Source: Oscillospiraceae bacterium (GTDB lineage: Bacteria; Bacillota; Clostridia; Oscillospirales; Ruminococcaceae). Taken from it: a stretch of 46,391 nucleotides of DNA. The DNA is taken from positions 1 to 46,391 of the forward strand of contig SVMZ01000024.1 in NCBI GenBank assembly GCA_015067185.1, given 5' to 3'. The notes under the pieces were generated by a model. It saw nothing but the letters and a program-made list of their open reading frames with translations, searched no databases and was not told the origin of the DNA. The translations under genes and the position numbers were made by a program. Below are positions 34,660 to 42,601 of this stretch, piece after piece; the first letter of the stretch is position 1, and the number at the start of each line of letters is the position of its first letter.

Positions 34660-35391
34660 ATGCAGAAACTTATGGGCTTTATGCGAAGAGCCATTCAGGA
34701 CTACGAAATGATAGCCGACGGCGATAAAATTGCAGTCGGTGTCAGCGGCGGAAAGGATTCTGTCGGGCTTCTCTGCGGCATGGCGCAGATGAGACGGTTT
34801 CTCCCCCAAAAATACGATGTCGTTGCTGTCACCATCGATCCCTGCTTCGGCGGCAAGGAAGGGGATTACACTCCCATTGCCGAACTGTGCGATAAACTCT
34901 CTGTAGAATACGTCATTAAGCGCAGCAACATTTCAGATGTAGTTTTTGACATCCGTGAAGAGAAAAATCCCTGCAGCCTTTGCGCCAAGCTCAGGCGAGG
35001 CGCCCTTCACGATGAAGCCCTTCGCCTCGGCTGCAATAAGCTTGCTCTTGGCCACAATATGGATGACGCGGTGGAGACCTTTTTGATGAACCTGTTCCAG
35101 GGCGGACACATCGGCTGCTTTGCGCCTGTTACATGGCTCTCCCGCAAAGAAATCACCATGATCCGTCCTCTTGTCTATGCCACCGAACGCGAAATCAGAA
35201 ATGCGGTCAATCGCTCACAGCTGCCGATCATCGAAAGCTGCTGCCCTGTCAACGGAAAAACCACTCGTGAGGACACCAAGCAATTTCTTCTCCGGCTGGA
35301 GGAAGAAAATCCCGGTCTGCGGGAACGCATTTTCGGCGCCATGATCCGCGGCGATATCGACGGCTGGGGACGCGGAAAAATCGGCCGCTGA
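34660..35391 (+). CDS. TtcA/TilS-family tRNA-modifying ATPase
   Basis: A 243-residue PP-loop protein. The ATP pyrophosphatase motif SGGKDS is near residue 30, and a CxxC (NPCSLCAKLRRGAL) marks the TtcA group, which thiolates C32 of tRNA using an iron-sulfur cluster. LGHNMDDAVETFLMNLFQGG is another family segment. The single CxxC plus a later CCP fits TtcA better than TilS. ATG 34660 has AGGTG about nine bases upstream; a GTG at 34648 is too close to it. It is a single-gene unit with its own promoter and terminator. Confidence 0.87.
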   Translation: MQKLMGFMRRAIQDYEMIADGDKIAVGVSGGKDSVGLLCGMAQMRRFLPQKYDVVAVTIDPCFGGKEGDYTPIAELCDKLSVEYVIKRSNISDVVFDIREEKNPCSLCAKLRRGALHDEALRLGCNKLALGHNMDDAVETFLMNLFQGGHIGCFAPVTWLSRKEITMIRPLVYATEREIRNAVNRSQLPIIESCCPVNGKTTREDTKQFLLRLEEENPGLRERIFGAMIRGDIDGWGRGKIGR

Positions 35392-35426
35392 GGCCAAAAG
35401 TTTCTTTTATCTTTTATATCAAAACT

Positions 35427-35464
35427 GCCCTTGCAGCAAGCAACTGCCGCAAGGGCTTTTTGTT
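35427..35464 (+). terminator. Terminator after the TtcA-like gene
   Basis: GCCCTTGC (35427-35434) pairs with GCAAGGGC (35449-35456), followed by TTTTTGTTT. It also lies just beyond the convergent xylB stop. Confidence 0.85.
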
Positions 35465-35468
35465 TCTC

Positions 35469-36974
35469 TTAAAGCTGGGGGAAAACATCCTTCAGCGCTG
35501 TGTAGCATGCTTTATAGACGGGAAGCCTGCTCTGATAGAACTTATGCATCTCCATATCCGGCTCCACAGTTTCCTTCGGATGGATAAAGAGCTCGGAAGC
35601 GGAGAAATCTTTAAAGATTCCCGCACCCACACCTGCGATAATGGCAGCACCCATAGAAGAGGCTTCTTCGGTGCAGGTGGTCTGCAGCACAGGCACACCA
35701 AGAGCATCTGCCATGGTTTTTCTCCACACATCGTTGAGTGCAAGACCGCCGATCAGCACCAGCGGAGGATAGGTGCGGTTTCTGTAGGAATCATAAATCT
35801 GCGCCAGATTGAGAACAACACCCTCGATGGTCGCTCTCAGAATGTCCGCTCTGGTATGAGCAGGGGTCAGACCGATATAGGCTCCTTTCGCCTGACTGTC
35901 CCACCAGGGGCTGCGTTCTCCCATGAGATACGGCAAAAAGATCAGTCCGTTTGCTCCCGCAGGAGATTCTTTGATCTGTTCATTGATCAGTTTATAGATG
36001 CTCTCACCGGTTGTATCGGCAAGATATTTTTCATGTGTGCAGATCTGGTTTTTCATCCAGTTGAAGGAGTTTCCGGCAGACTGCATGGGACCGCAGGGGA
36101 TATACAGCTTCGGATCCGGATGTACCATATTGAACACGACCATATCCTCATCCATAACCGGCTGACTGAGTGCCGTGCTGATCCATGCAGAGGTACCGAG
36201 GCAGCAGTATACTGCGCCATCTTTCCAGCTTCCTGCGCCTACACCGGCACAGCCGCCGTCACCGGCACCTGCCACAACGGTGGTCCCCTCACAGAGACCG
36301 GTCAGAGCTGCAGCTTCTGCTGTCACCGTTCCTACAACTTCGGTGGAAGCGACGATTTCCGGAAGCTTATCCATATCAATGCCCGCCGCATCGATAATTT
36401 CCTTCGACCAGCAGCGATTCTTCAGGTCATAAGCATTGGTATTGGAGGCATCATTGTGATCGGTAGTAAAGCGTCCCGTCAGCTTAAAGGAGATATAATC
36501 CTTACTCTGGAGCATCTTATAAGTTTTCGCATAGATCTCCGGCTGATTATTTTTCACCCACATCAGCTTTTCAATAGAGTAAAAAGCTTTGGGGCGTGCA
36601 CCGGTAATAGCATAAAACCGTTCAATACCAAATTTATCTTCCAGTTCCTGTGCTTCCTTGGAGGCACGGGTATCCATCCAAAGAATAGAGCGGCGCAGCG
36701 GCTTTCCTTCGGCATCTACACAGAGGCAGCCGTTCATGTGTCCGCTGAATGAAACAGCGGCAATATCTTTCGGATCCACATCCTTAATCAGCATGCGTGT
36801 GGATTCCACCACCGCGTTCCACCAATCGTCGGCATCCTGCTCAGCGTGATTTCCCTCAGGATAATGTACATTATAAGAAGCCACTCTGCTGGCAACAATG
36901 GTACCGTCTTCACGGTAGAGCGTGGCCTTATTTCCGGATGTGCCCAGATCGTGTGCGAGAAGAAGTCTTTTCAT
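35469..36974 (-). CDS. xylB: Xylulokinase (FGGY family)
   Basis: A 501-residue sugar kinase with the N-terminal phosphate loop DLGTSGNKATLY, FSGHMNGCLCVD, and the C-terminal GERSPWWDSQAKGAYIGLTPAHTR segment typical of xylulokinases. It phosphorylates D-xylulose to the 5-phosphate. AGGAGG lies just before ATG 36974. No xylose isomerase (xylA) is in the window, though a TIM-barrel isomerase of another type is at 40.2 kb. A related pentulose or ribulose kinase role cannot be excluded. A 51-bp gap to the upstream membrane protein allows co-transcription. Confidence 0.88.
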   Translation of the reverse strand: MKRLLLAHDLGTSGNKATLYREDGTIVASRVASYNVHYPEGNHAEQDADDWWNAVVESTRMLIKDVDPKDIAAVSFSGHMNGCLCVDAEGKPLRRSILWMDTRASKEAQELEDKFGIERFYAITGARPKAFYSIEKLMWVKNNQPEIYAKTYKMLQSKDYISFKLTGRFTTDHNDASNTNAYDLKNRCWSKEIIDAAGIDMDKLPEIVASTEVVGTVTAEAAALTGLCEGTTVVAGAGDGGCAGVGAGSWKDGAVYCCLGTSAWISTALSQPVMDEDMVVFNMVHPDPKLYIPCGPMQSAGNSFNWMKNQICTHEKYLADTTGESIYKLINEQIKESPAGANGLIFLPYLMGERSPWWDSQAKGAYIGLTPAHTRADILRATIEGVVLNLAQIYDSYRNRTYPPLVLIGGLALNDVWRKTMADALGVPVLQTTCTEEASSMGAAIIAGVGAGIFKDFSASELFIHPKETVEPDMEMHKFYQSRLPVYKACYTALKDVFPQL

Positions 36975-37025
36975 TTTTCCTCCTGTAATAAAACCGGCGC
37001 AGAATTTCTCCGCCCTCTCGTCCTT

Positions 37026-37664
37026 TTATTTATTTTCGCCGGCCGCTGTAATTGCTGCAACAACAGCATCCACATCGACATCGTTGTCTTTCTCGTATTT
37101 TACTTTATGTAAATTCTTTTTAAATTCGGAGAACTTCAAAATCTCAGGACAACCGGAGAGGAAGCACTGTGCCGCTCCGTGCTTTTTACGTCTGGTGAGA
37201 ACAACAAACTGCTCAATTTGAAGACCGTATATCTTTTTGTGAGAAAACACCTCACGCAGCAGGCTCATGTTATCTTCGCCTTCCAGAACGATATTGGCAA
37301 CACTTTCTTTAATCTGCGATTTACCGTCGCCGCTTTCCGTTATTTTGGTCCAATTGCGGGCACGGCGTTCACCGTAATATTCGCTTTTGTCATTAATTGT
37401 GGAAACAGCCATGATACCGTAAAAGCTGACCATAATATTCTCAAAATAGGCACTCTTACCGCCCTGTTTGATTGTGACATTGCTGAGCACCTTAAAGTTA
37501 CGGAAAGAGGCAAACCGTTTAAGAGCAGAATATATCTTTAATCTTCCGTATACACCTTTTTTCAGTCGGTTTTCTCTGACTATAACAGGAATCAAAATGG
37601 CAGCCGCAATGGCAATTGTCACAATTCCGGAAGCAATCAGCGCAATGATCTCATAGTTATCCAT
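37026..37664 (-). CDS. Membrane-anchored protein with degenerate NERD-like domain
   Basis: A 212-residue protein with one N-terminal membrane helix (IIALIASGIVTIAIAAAILIPVIV). The middle part follows the order of NERD (nuclease-related) domains: FKVLSNVTIKQGGKSAYF, ENIMVSFYGIMAVSTIND, YYGERRARNWTKI. The acidic and Lys residues usual in the D-h-h-h-h...E-x-K core are mostly missing (TINDK instead of ETKN), so it may not be a nuclease. A CFLSGCPEI loop and an acidic tail follow. AAAGGAG precedes the ATG. The function is not known. Confidence 0.6.
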   Translation of the reverse strand: MDNYEIIALIASGIVTIAIAAAILIPVIVRENRLKKGVYGRLKIYSALKRFASFRNFKVLSNVTIKQGGKSAYFENIMVSFYGIMAVSTINDKSEYYGERRARNWTKITESGDGKSQIKESVANIVLEGEDNMSLLREVFSHKKIYGLQIEQFVVLTRRKKHGAAQCFLSGCPEILKFSEFKKNLHKVKYEKDNDVDVDAVVAAITAAGENK

Positions 37665-37707
37665 GGTAAAAATCTCCTTTTATTGCTCGTAATACACAGA
37701 TATTTAT

Positions 37708-37735
37708 ATTATACCAAAAATCTCTTTAAAAGCAA
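37708..37735 (-). promoter_or_regulatory. Promoter candidate for the NERD-like gene
   Basis: TTGCTT (37735-37730), 16 bases, TATAAT (37713-37708) on the minus strand. Confidence 0.6.
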
Positions 37736-37806
37736 ATACCGAATGAAGATAAAATTCAAAAATATTGTAAATCTGCCTGTTTTATATTTATTTTTTAATT
37801 GTGCTA

Positions 37807-37815
37807 TGCTATAAT
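37807..37815 (+). promoter_or_regulatory. Extended -10 promoter candidate for the amidohydrolase operon
   Basis: TGCTATAAT (37807-37815) matches an extended -10 element. The -35 region is only T-rich. It is 31 bp from the ATG. Confidence 0.45.
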
Positions 37816-37845
37816 AAAAAAGATATTTTCTTTGGTGGTGCTAAT

Positions 37846-38742
37846 ATGTTTATTGACATCCATGCTCACGCATACTGGGAACCGGTTCCTTTTGTCGCTC
37901 GCTTTGCCACCCCGGAGCATCTGATTCAGGTTTATGACGAATACGGCATCGAAAAAGGTGTTCTTCTCCCTGTGGTCAACAGTGAAATATATTTTCCGCA
38001 ATCCAATGAGGATATCCTCAACATGGCAGAAAAATATCCCGACCGTTTCATTCCCTACTGCAATGTGGATCCCCGTGCCGTTGCCAATTCTCCCAAAGCT
38101 CCGCTTGAGGATGTTCTTCAGTATTACAAAGACAGAGGCTGTAAAGGTCTCGGCGAAGTTATGCCCAATCTGGAGGTTATGGATCCGCTGGTGCAAAATC
38201 TTTTCCGTGCAGCAGAAAAGGTGGGACTTCCCGTTGTTTTCGACGGCTCCGATCAGAAGACTAACGATTTCGGACTTTATGATGACCCCGGTCTGCCTCA
38301 GCTGGAGCACACCCTTCACAGATATCCCGAACTCAAAATCTTCGGTCACGGTCCTGTATTCTGGGCTGAAATTGCCAAGCTGGAAACACCGGGTGAACGC
38401 GCCTTCATCATGCAGCCCACCGGTGAACAGGTAGGTATTCTGCCCAACACAAAAATTGTGGAAGAAGGCGTTGTACCCAAGCTGTTCAGAAGATATAAAA
38501 ATCTCTACGGCGATCTTTCCGACTTCACCTGCTATAACGCGCTTACCCGCGATGAGGAATACGGTCCGAAATTCCTGGAGGAATTCCAGGACAGAATGTT
38601 CTTCGGCACCGACTATTGCAGCTGCGGTATGGATCTCCCCCTCACCCGCAAACTGATTGAATGGCGTGATAACGGCAAACTCTCTGTAACCGCCTTTAAC
38701 AAGATCGCCCGTGAAAATGCAATCAAGCTTCTGGGACTGTAA
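37846..38742 (+). CDS. Amidohydrolase-2 family metal-dependent hydrolase
   Basis: A 298-residue TIM-barrel protein. The N-terminal metal motif FIDIHAHAYWEP gives the H-x-H pair. GLGEVMPN, IFGHGPVFWAE and FFGTDYC are later strand ends, and FGTD carries the usual catalytic Asp. Such enzymes hydrolyse or decarboxylate ring substrates or lactones. ATG 37846 has GGTGG upstream; an in-frame ATG at 37801 is too early for the extended -10. It is first of four genes reading the same way. The substrate is unknown. Confidence 0.82.
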   Translation: MFIDIHAHAYWEPVPFVARFATPEHLIQVYDEYGIEKGVLLPVVNSEIYFPQSNEDILNMAEKYPDRFIPYCNVDPRAVANSPKAPLEDVLQYYKDRGCKGLGEVMPNLEVMDPLVQNLFRAAEKVGLPVVFDGSDQKTNDFGLYDDPGLPQLEHTLHRYPELKIFGHGPVFWAEIAKLETPGERAFIMQPTGEQVGILPNTKIVEEGVVPKLFRRYKNLYGDLSDFTCYNALTRDEEYGPKFLEEFQDRMFFGTDYCSCGMDLPLTRKLIEWRDNGKLSVTAFNKIARENAIKLLGL

Positions 38743-38756
38743 AAGGGAAGTTTATC

Positions 38757-39602
38757 ATGGCTGATGTTGTAAAAAAAGAAATTATACATGCCCTTCGTTC
38801 TCTCGGAATACAAAACAGCGATGACGTTCTTGTGCATTCCTCTATGAAAAGTTTCGGTCATGTTTCAGGCGGATCCGATACCGTTATTGATGCTTTTCTG
38901 GAGGTGATTGGCGAAGAAGGAACCTTGATTATGCCTACGCTTTCTCAGAAGAACTGGGAGACCGTCTACCGGGATTGGCATCTGGACAGACCCTCGGACG
39001 TTGGTCTGCTCACAGAAGTCTTCCGCAAAAGAGAGGGTACGCTCCGCAGCAATCAGGCGACACATTCTGTGGCTGCGTTTGGTAAAAGAGCTGCGGCATT
39101 TACCGAAGGACACACCGCTTTCGGACCACGGGTCGGTCCTTTCGGCGATTATGCCTTTTCTGCCTCCTCTCCCTGGCAGAAGATGTACGATGCCGATGTA
39201 AAAATTGTTTTTATCGGTATTTCCACACGGTACAATACCATGAAACATCTGGTGGAATACCGTATATACAATGATATGCTCGCACAGCTTTCTGAATCCG
39301 ATGCATCCGAGATGGAGAAAAAACTGCAGCATTACGGTCAGCCGCCGCATGATCAATGGGTCTGGACCTATCTTGATGCCATGGCTCTTCAAAAGGAATA
39401 TGAGGCACACGGTCTTATTGCTCATGCATTCTGCGGTGATGCAGAGCTGCTCTGCATCCGTGCCGGATCCTGTGTGGATTTTACTCTCCGTCTCATTGAG
39501 AACGAGCCTGCAAAATGGCTGGAGCCCTCCTCCTTTGCCTGGTTTCAGGAAGCCAATCACCGTCTCGCTCTTTTCTCTGCTCCCATGTCTGCTTCTTGCT
39601 GA
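38757..39602 (+). CDS. Aminoglycoside N(3)-acetyltransferase family protein
   Basis: A 281-residue protein of the AAC(3)/YokD fold. Family segments are VLVHSSMKSFGHVSGG near the start, EGTLIMPT, RSNQATHSVAAFG (with the conserved His) and ISTRYNTMKHLVEYR (N-T-x2-H-x2-E). All known catalytic positions look intact. AAC(3) enzymes acetylate the 3-amino group of aminoglycosides; other members act on different amines. It lies 14 bases after the amidohydrolase, with GGGA upstream, so an operon is likely and may point to a metabolic rather than resistance role. Confidence 0.87.
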   Translation: MADVVKKEIIHALRSLGIQNSDDVLVHSSMKSFGHVSGGSDTVIDAFLEVIGEEGTLIMPTLSQKNWETVYRDWHLDRPSDVGLLTEVFRKREGTLRSNQATHSVAAFGKRAAAFTEGHTAFGPRVGPFGDYAFSASSPWQKMYDADVKIVFIGISTRYNTMKHLVEYRIYNDMLAQLSESDASEMEKKLQHYGQPPHDQWVWTYLDAMALQKEYEAHGLIAHAFCGDAELLCIRAGSCVDFTLRLIENEPAKWLEPSSFAWFQEANHRLALFSAPMSASC

Positions 39603-39633
39603 CCATCTTATATTTCAAATTGGAGTTTTCATT

Positions 39634-40185
39634 ATGAAACAAATTCCCATCAAACAAAGCAGCTTTTTCTCTATCAGGCCCGTTCTTCTCGTCACCGTTC
39701 TCTCACTTGTTTTTTCTCTTTGTTTTTGTTCCTGCGGCTATGTTGACCAACTTACCGATGCCTACGGACAAATGTTAAGCGAATCCAACGAACCGGAAAC
39801 CTCTGTTCATCCCGTAACGGAGGAAGGCGAACAGGATTTCGATTCCTTCCTTGCCCTTTTGGGAAATAGCGGCTATACCGTCTCCTGGGAAGATGCCGAC
39901 CCCATCTTCCTCTCCGGCACCAGACGTGTGATTACCTTTGAGGGGGAAGAATTTTCTCTGAACGTTTTCATTTATCCGGATAACAATGAAGCCGCTTTGG
40001 AAGCCGCCTGTTTCTCGCTTGACGGTCAAAAATTTGACACCAACGACAAAGGTGTCGATATTACCTGGAATGATAACCCCCATCTGTATCTCTACGGCCG
40101 CATTATCGTTCTCTATGTAGGTTCGGATGCAACCGTTATCACCCTTTGTGAAACTCTGTTCGGCGAACAGTTTGCCGGGGTATAA
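39634..40185 (+). CDS. Small putative lipoprotein
   Basis: A 183-residue protein with a hydrophobic N-terminus (PVLLVTVLSLVFSLCFCSC) ending in Cys-Ser-Cys, a plausible though unusual lipobox, then an acidic Ser/Glu/Pro linker. The rest (SFLALLGNSGYTVSWEDADP, EFSLNVFIYPDNNEAALEAA) is a compact alpha/beta domain I do not recognise. TTGGAG eight bases before ATG 39634 supports this start rather than a longer in-frame one inside the upstream gene. It should be anchored to the outer face of the membrane. Confidence 0.72.
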   Translation: MKQIPIKQSSFFSIRPVLLVTVLSLVFSLCFCSCGYVDQLTDAYGQMLSESNEPETSVHPVTEEGEQDFDSFLALLGNSGYTVSWEDADPIFLSGTRRVITFEGEEFSLNVFIYPDNNEAALEAACFSLDGQKFDTNDKGVDITWNDNPHLYLYGRIIVLYVGSDATVITLCETLFGEQFAGV

Positions 40186-40236
40186 ATTTACACCTTTCTG
40201 TGTATTCATACTTTATTATATAGGAGGCCCTTTAAC

Positions 40237-41010
40237 ATGAAAATAGGTTGGTGCTGCGATTTAAAAGATATTTTAACAGTGCAATCCCTGGGGTTTGATT
40301 ACATAGAAGGAGCTGCCGCTTCGGTGGCGCAGATGGATGAGGCGGAGTTTTCCGCTGTGCTCAGTCTCGTTAAATCTGCTGATATCATCCCGGAAGCTTT
40401 TTGTATTCTGTTCAAGGCGGGAATTTCTCTTGTGGGCGACGAAGTTTGCCTTGATACCGTTGACAATTACATTGCGCCGCTGTTTGAACGGCTTGCCAAA
40501 CTTGGTGGAACCACGGTTGTTTTCGGAAGCGGCCGTGCTCGCCGTGTTCCCGACGGTTTTTCCCGTGACCGCGCCTGGGAACAGCTGGTTTCTGTCGGTT
40601 CTCTCCTTGGAAAACGCGCCGCCGAAAACGGACTTACTGTGGCATTGGAACCGCTGAATCCTGCTGAATGCAACATTCTTAACGATGGAGAAAAAGGAGC
40701 AGAGCTCGTTAACACTGTTTCCCATCCCAACTTTAAGCTGCTGCTTGATTATTACCACATGGGCAAAGCCGGCGAGGATATCGCTCACGCGGAAACATAT
40801 GCTCCGCTGCTGGCACATACCCATATTGCCCACCCTGTTACCCGGGCTAACCCTACGCCGGATGACAACGGCGACTATGAGCTATTCTTTGCCTCTCTGA
40901 AAAAAGGCGGTTATCACCGTCGGGTCAGCTTTGAAGGCCGAATCAATGATCCTGCCGCTGAGCTTCCTGAAACTCTCGCCTATCTCAGAAGACTTGCTAA
41001 CAATACTTGA
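40237..41010 (+). CDS. Xylose-isomerase-like TIM-barrel sugar isomerase/epimerase
   Basis: A 257-residue AP-endonuclease-2 type TIM barrel. Likely metal ligands are Glu in VALEPLNP, Asp and His in LLLDYYHM, His in AHTHIAH and Glu in VSFEGR. These proteins isomerise or epimerise sugars or hydroxypyruvate-type keto acids. TAGGAGG before the ATG is strong. It is last of four genes from 37.8 kb and ends at a clear terminator. The substrate is unassigned; together with the amidohydrolase it may process a cyclitol or sugar acid. Confidence 0.8.
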   Translation: MKIGWCCDLKDILTVQSLGFDYIEGAAASVAQMDEAEFSAVLSLVKSADIIPEAFCILFKAGISLVGDEVCLDTVDNYIAPLFERLAKLGGTTVVFGSGRARRVPDGFSRDRAWEQLVSVGSLLGKRAAENGLTVALEPLNPAECNILNDGEKGAELVNTVSHPNFKLLLDYYHMGKAGEDIAHAETYAPLLAHTHIAHPVTRANPTPDDNGDYELFFASLKKGGYHRRVSFEGRINDPAAELPETLAYLRRLANNT

Positions 41011-41020
41011 TTCCACTTTT

Positions 41021-41056
41021 CTTCCGACCGAGAAGATATCGGCCGGAAGTTTTCTT
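41021..41056 (+). terminator. Terminator after the isomerase gene
   Basis: CTTCCGACCGA (41021-41031) pairs with TCGGCCGGAAG (41039-41049) with one mismatch, followed by TTTTCTTTT. Confidence 0.88.
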
Positions 41057-41097
41057 TTCAAACATTATCGCTTGACTTCATTCCCTATATTTTCTCA

Positions 41098-41127
41098 TTG
41101 ACAAAAACCCTATTCTTTTGATATGAT
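41098..41127 (+). promoter_or_regulatory. Promoter of the Nudix gene
   Basis: TTGACA (41098-41103), 18 bases, TATGAT (41122-41127), 35 bp before the ATG. Confidence 0.72.
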
Positions 41128-41162
41128 AAGTTTGTTACTTTCCCAAAAAGGAGGATTGCACC

Positions 41163-41717
41163 ATGGAGGGCACCGTTTCTCAAAAAGAATATCCCCGCCC
41201 TTCGCTTACTGCAGACATAGCCGTCATAAAAGACATTGACAGACCGCAGCTTTTGATGATCAAACGGGGAAAAGAACCTTTTAAAGACACCTGGGCACTG
41301 CCGGGCGGTTTTTTCGAACCCGGTGAAACAATAGAACAGTGTGCGCGCCGGGAATTGAATGAGGAGACCGGATTGACTGCCGAAAAGCTTATTCCCATTG
41401 GCTGCTACAGCAAGCCAAACCGCGATCCCCGTGGATGGGTCGTTTCTTTTGCTTTTCTTACCGTTGTCCCCGACAACACAGCTGCCGCAGCAGGTGATGA
41501 TGCTGCAGACACCTGCTGGTTCGATATCTCTTTCACCCAATGTAATAACGACCACTATCAACTCGTTCTTTCTGCTGAAAATCTCCATCTCTCTGCCGAA
41601 CTTCTTTTTGCGGAAGAGGATCACCATTTTTGTATTCTTTCCTCTGACGGTATTGCTTTCGACCATGCAGAAATCATTGCTGCTGCCATCAAATCTCTTT
41701 TGAACTGTACCTACTGA
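41163..41717 (+). CDS. Nudix hydrolase
   Basis: A 184-residue protein with a complete Nudix box: G-x5-E-x7-R-E-L-x-E-E-x-G-L spelled GFFEPGE...REL.EETGL. The front half (PRPSLTADIAVIKDI, LLMIKRGKEPFKDTWALPGG) resembles ADP-ribose pyrophosphatase-like members and NrtR N-domains, but no winged-helix follows. AAAGGAGG precedes the ATG. The substrate, a nucleoside diphosphate linked to another group, is not identified. GlpP follows after 48 bases with no terminator between. Confidence 0.92.
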   Translation: MEGTVSQKEYPRPSLTADIAVIKDIDRPQLLMIKRGKEPFKDTWALPGGFFEPGETIEQCARRELNEETGLTAEKLIPIGCYSKPNRDPRGWVVSFAFLTVVPDNTAAAAGDDAADTCWFDISFTQCNNDHYQLVLSAENLHLSAELLFAEEDHHFCILSSDGIAFDHAEIIAAAIKSLLNCTY

Positions 41718-41765
41718 ACAGGCTATATATAATCATTCTCTTATGAAAGGTGTGCTGATACAACA

Positions 41766-42326
41766 ATGAATATATCGGAAATTTATGAGGAAAACCCGAT
41801 CATTGCTGCCGTGAAGGATGATATCGGTTTCAACTCTGCTCTCGATTCCTCCTGCCGCACCATTTTCTTTCTGTATGGCAATATCTGCGACATTCCGCGC
41901 AAGGTTGAACTTGTCAAAAATGCCGGCAAACTCGCTATTGTTCATACCGACCTGATTGAAGGCCTGGAAAACCGGGACATCGCCGTCCGGTTTATCAAAG
42001 AGGCCACTCTTGCCGACGGTGTTATCAGTACTCGTACCGCTATCGTCAAGGCCGCAAGAGAGTACGGTCTCATCGCTATTCAGCGATTTTTTCTGATCGA
42101 TTCCATCGCCCTTGACAATGCCCGCCGTCATATTGAACAGGGCATTCCCGATCTCATTGAGGTGCTTCCTGCTCTTGCCCCAAAAATCATCTCCAAACTG
42201 CGTTCGGAATACTCTATTCCCATTATTGCCGGCGGCCTCATCAGCGATAAAGATGACGTGATTACCGCACTCTCTGCCGGGGCTTCTGCCATCTCCACCA
42301 CTAAACGGGATATTTGGTATCTTTAA
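41766..42326 (+). CDS. GlpP-family glycerol-3-phosphate-responsive antiterminator
   Basis: A 186-residue TIM-barrel RNA-binding regulator. The GlpP pattern is clear: NPIIAAVKDDIGFNSAL, CRTIFFLYGNICDI, VHTDLIEGL, FFLIDSIALDNA, IEVLPALAPKI and IIAGGLISDKDDV. In Bacillus subtilis GlpP with glycerol 3-phosphate binds glp leader mRNA and lets transcription pass a terminator. No glycerol kinase, facilitator or glpD gene is in the window. The nearest AAAGG is about 15 bases upstream of ATG 41766, so the translation start signal is weak. A strong terminator follows. Confidence 0.88.
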   Translation: MNISEIYEENPIIAAVKDDIGFNSALDSSCRTIFFLYGNICDIPRKVELVKNAGKLAIVHTDLIEGLENRDIAVRFIKEATLADGVISTRTAIVKAAREYGLIAIQRFFLIDSIALDNARRHIEQGIPDLIEVLPALAPKIISKLRSEYSIPIIAGGLISDKDDVITALSAGASAISTTKRDIWYL

Positions 42327-42345
42327 TCTTTTTATTTTCAATTTC

Positions 42346-42386
42346 AAAACTGCTGAAAGGATATCCGTCTTCAGCAGTTTTTTGTT
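42346..42386 (+). terminator. Terminator after glpP-like gene
   Basis: Perfect 12-bp stem AAAACTGCTGAA (42346-42357) with TTCAGCAGTTTT (42370-42381), then TTG and T-rich sequence. Confidence 0.92.
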
Positions 42387-42492
42387 TTCTTTCCATTATA
42401 TATTCTTGATATGCAATATTTATTTTTGATATATACTTTTTATCTTATAATTAACAATCTCTATCAGTTGCACTAAAACGCACCATTCCGAT

Positions 42493-42547
42493 TTACCAAA
42501 ATATAGCAGATTGGCGTGTTGACTTGCTTACTTGGTAATGATATAAT
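42493..42547 (+). promoter_or_regulatory. Promoter with spaced inverted repeat (operator candidate)
   Basis: TTGACT (42519-42524), 17 bases, TATAAT (42542-42547). Inverted half-sites TTACCAA (42493-42499) and TTGGTAA (42532-42538) lie before the -35 and inside the spacer, 39 bp centre to centre. The promoter is a firm match; the operator is inferred. Confidence 0.7.
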
Positions 42548-42601
42548 ATCTATAATTAAACTGGGTTAGTTTATATACTTTCAACAAAAGAGGTGTAAAC
42601 C

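Noticed and set aside
6653..39602. The idea that the AAC(6')-like, AAC(3)-like and kinase-fold genes form an aminoglycoside resistance island
   Set aside because: They are far apart, on different strands and in different operons, and only the kinase gene shows signs of transfer.
41718..41765. A GlpP-target leader with terminator ahead of the glpP-like gene
   Set aside because: The gap is only 48 bases and no stem-loop with a U-tract was found there.
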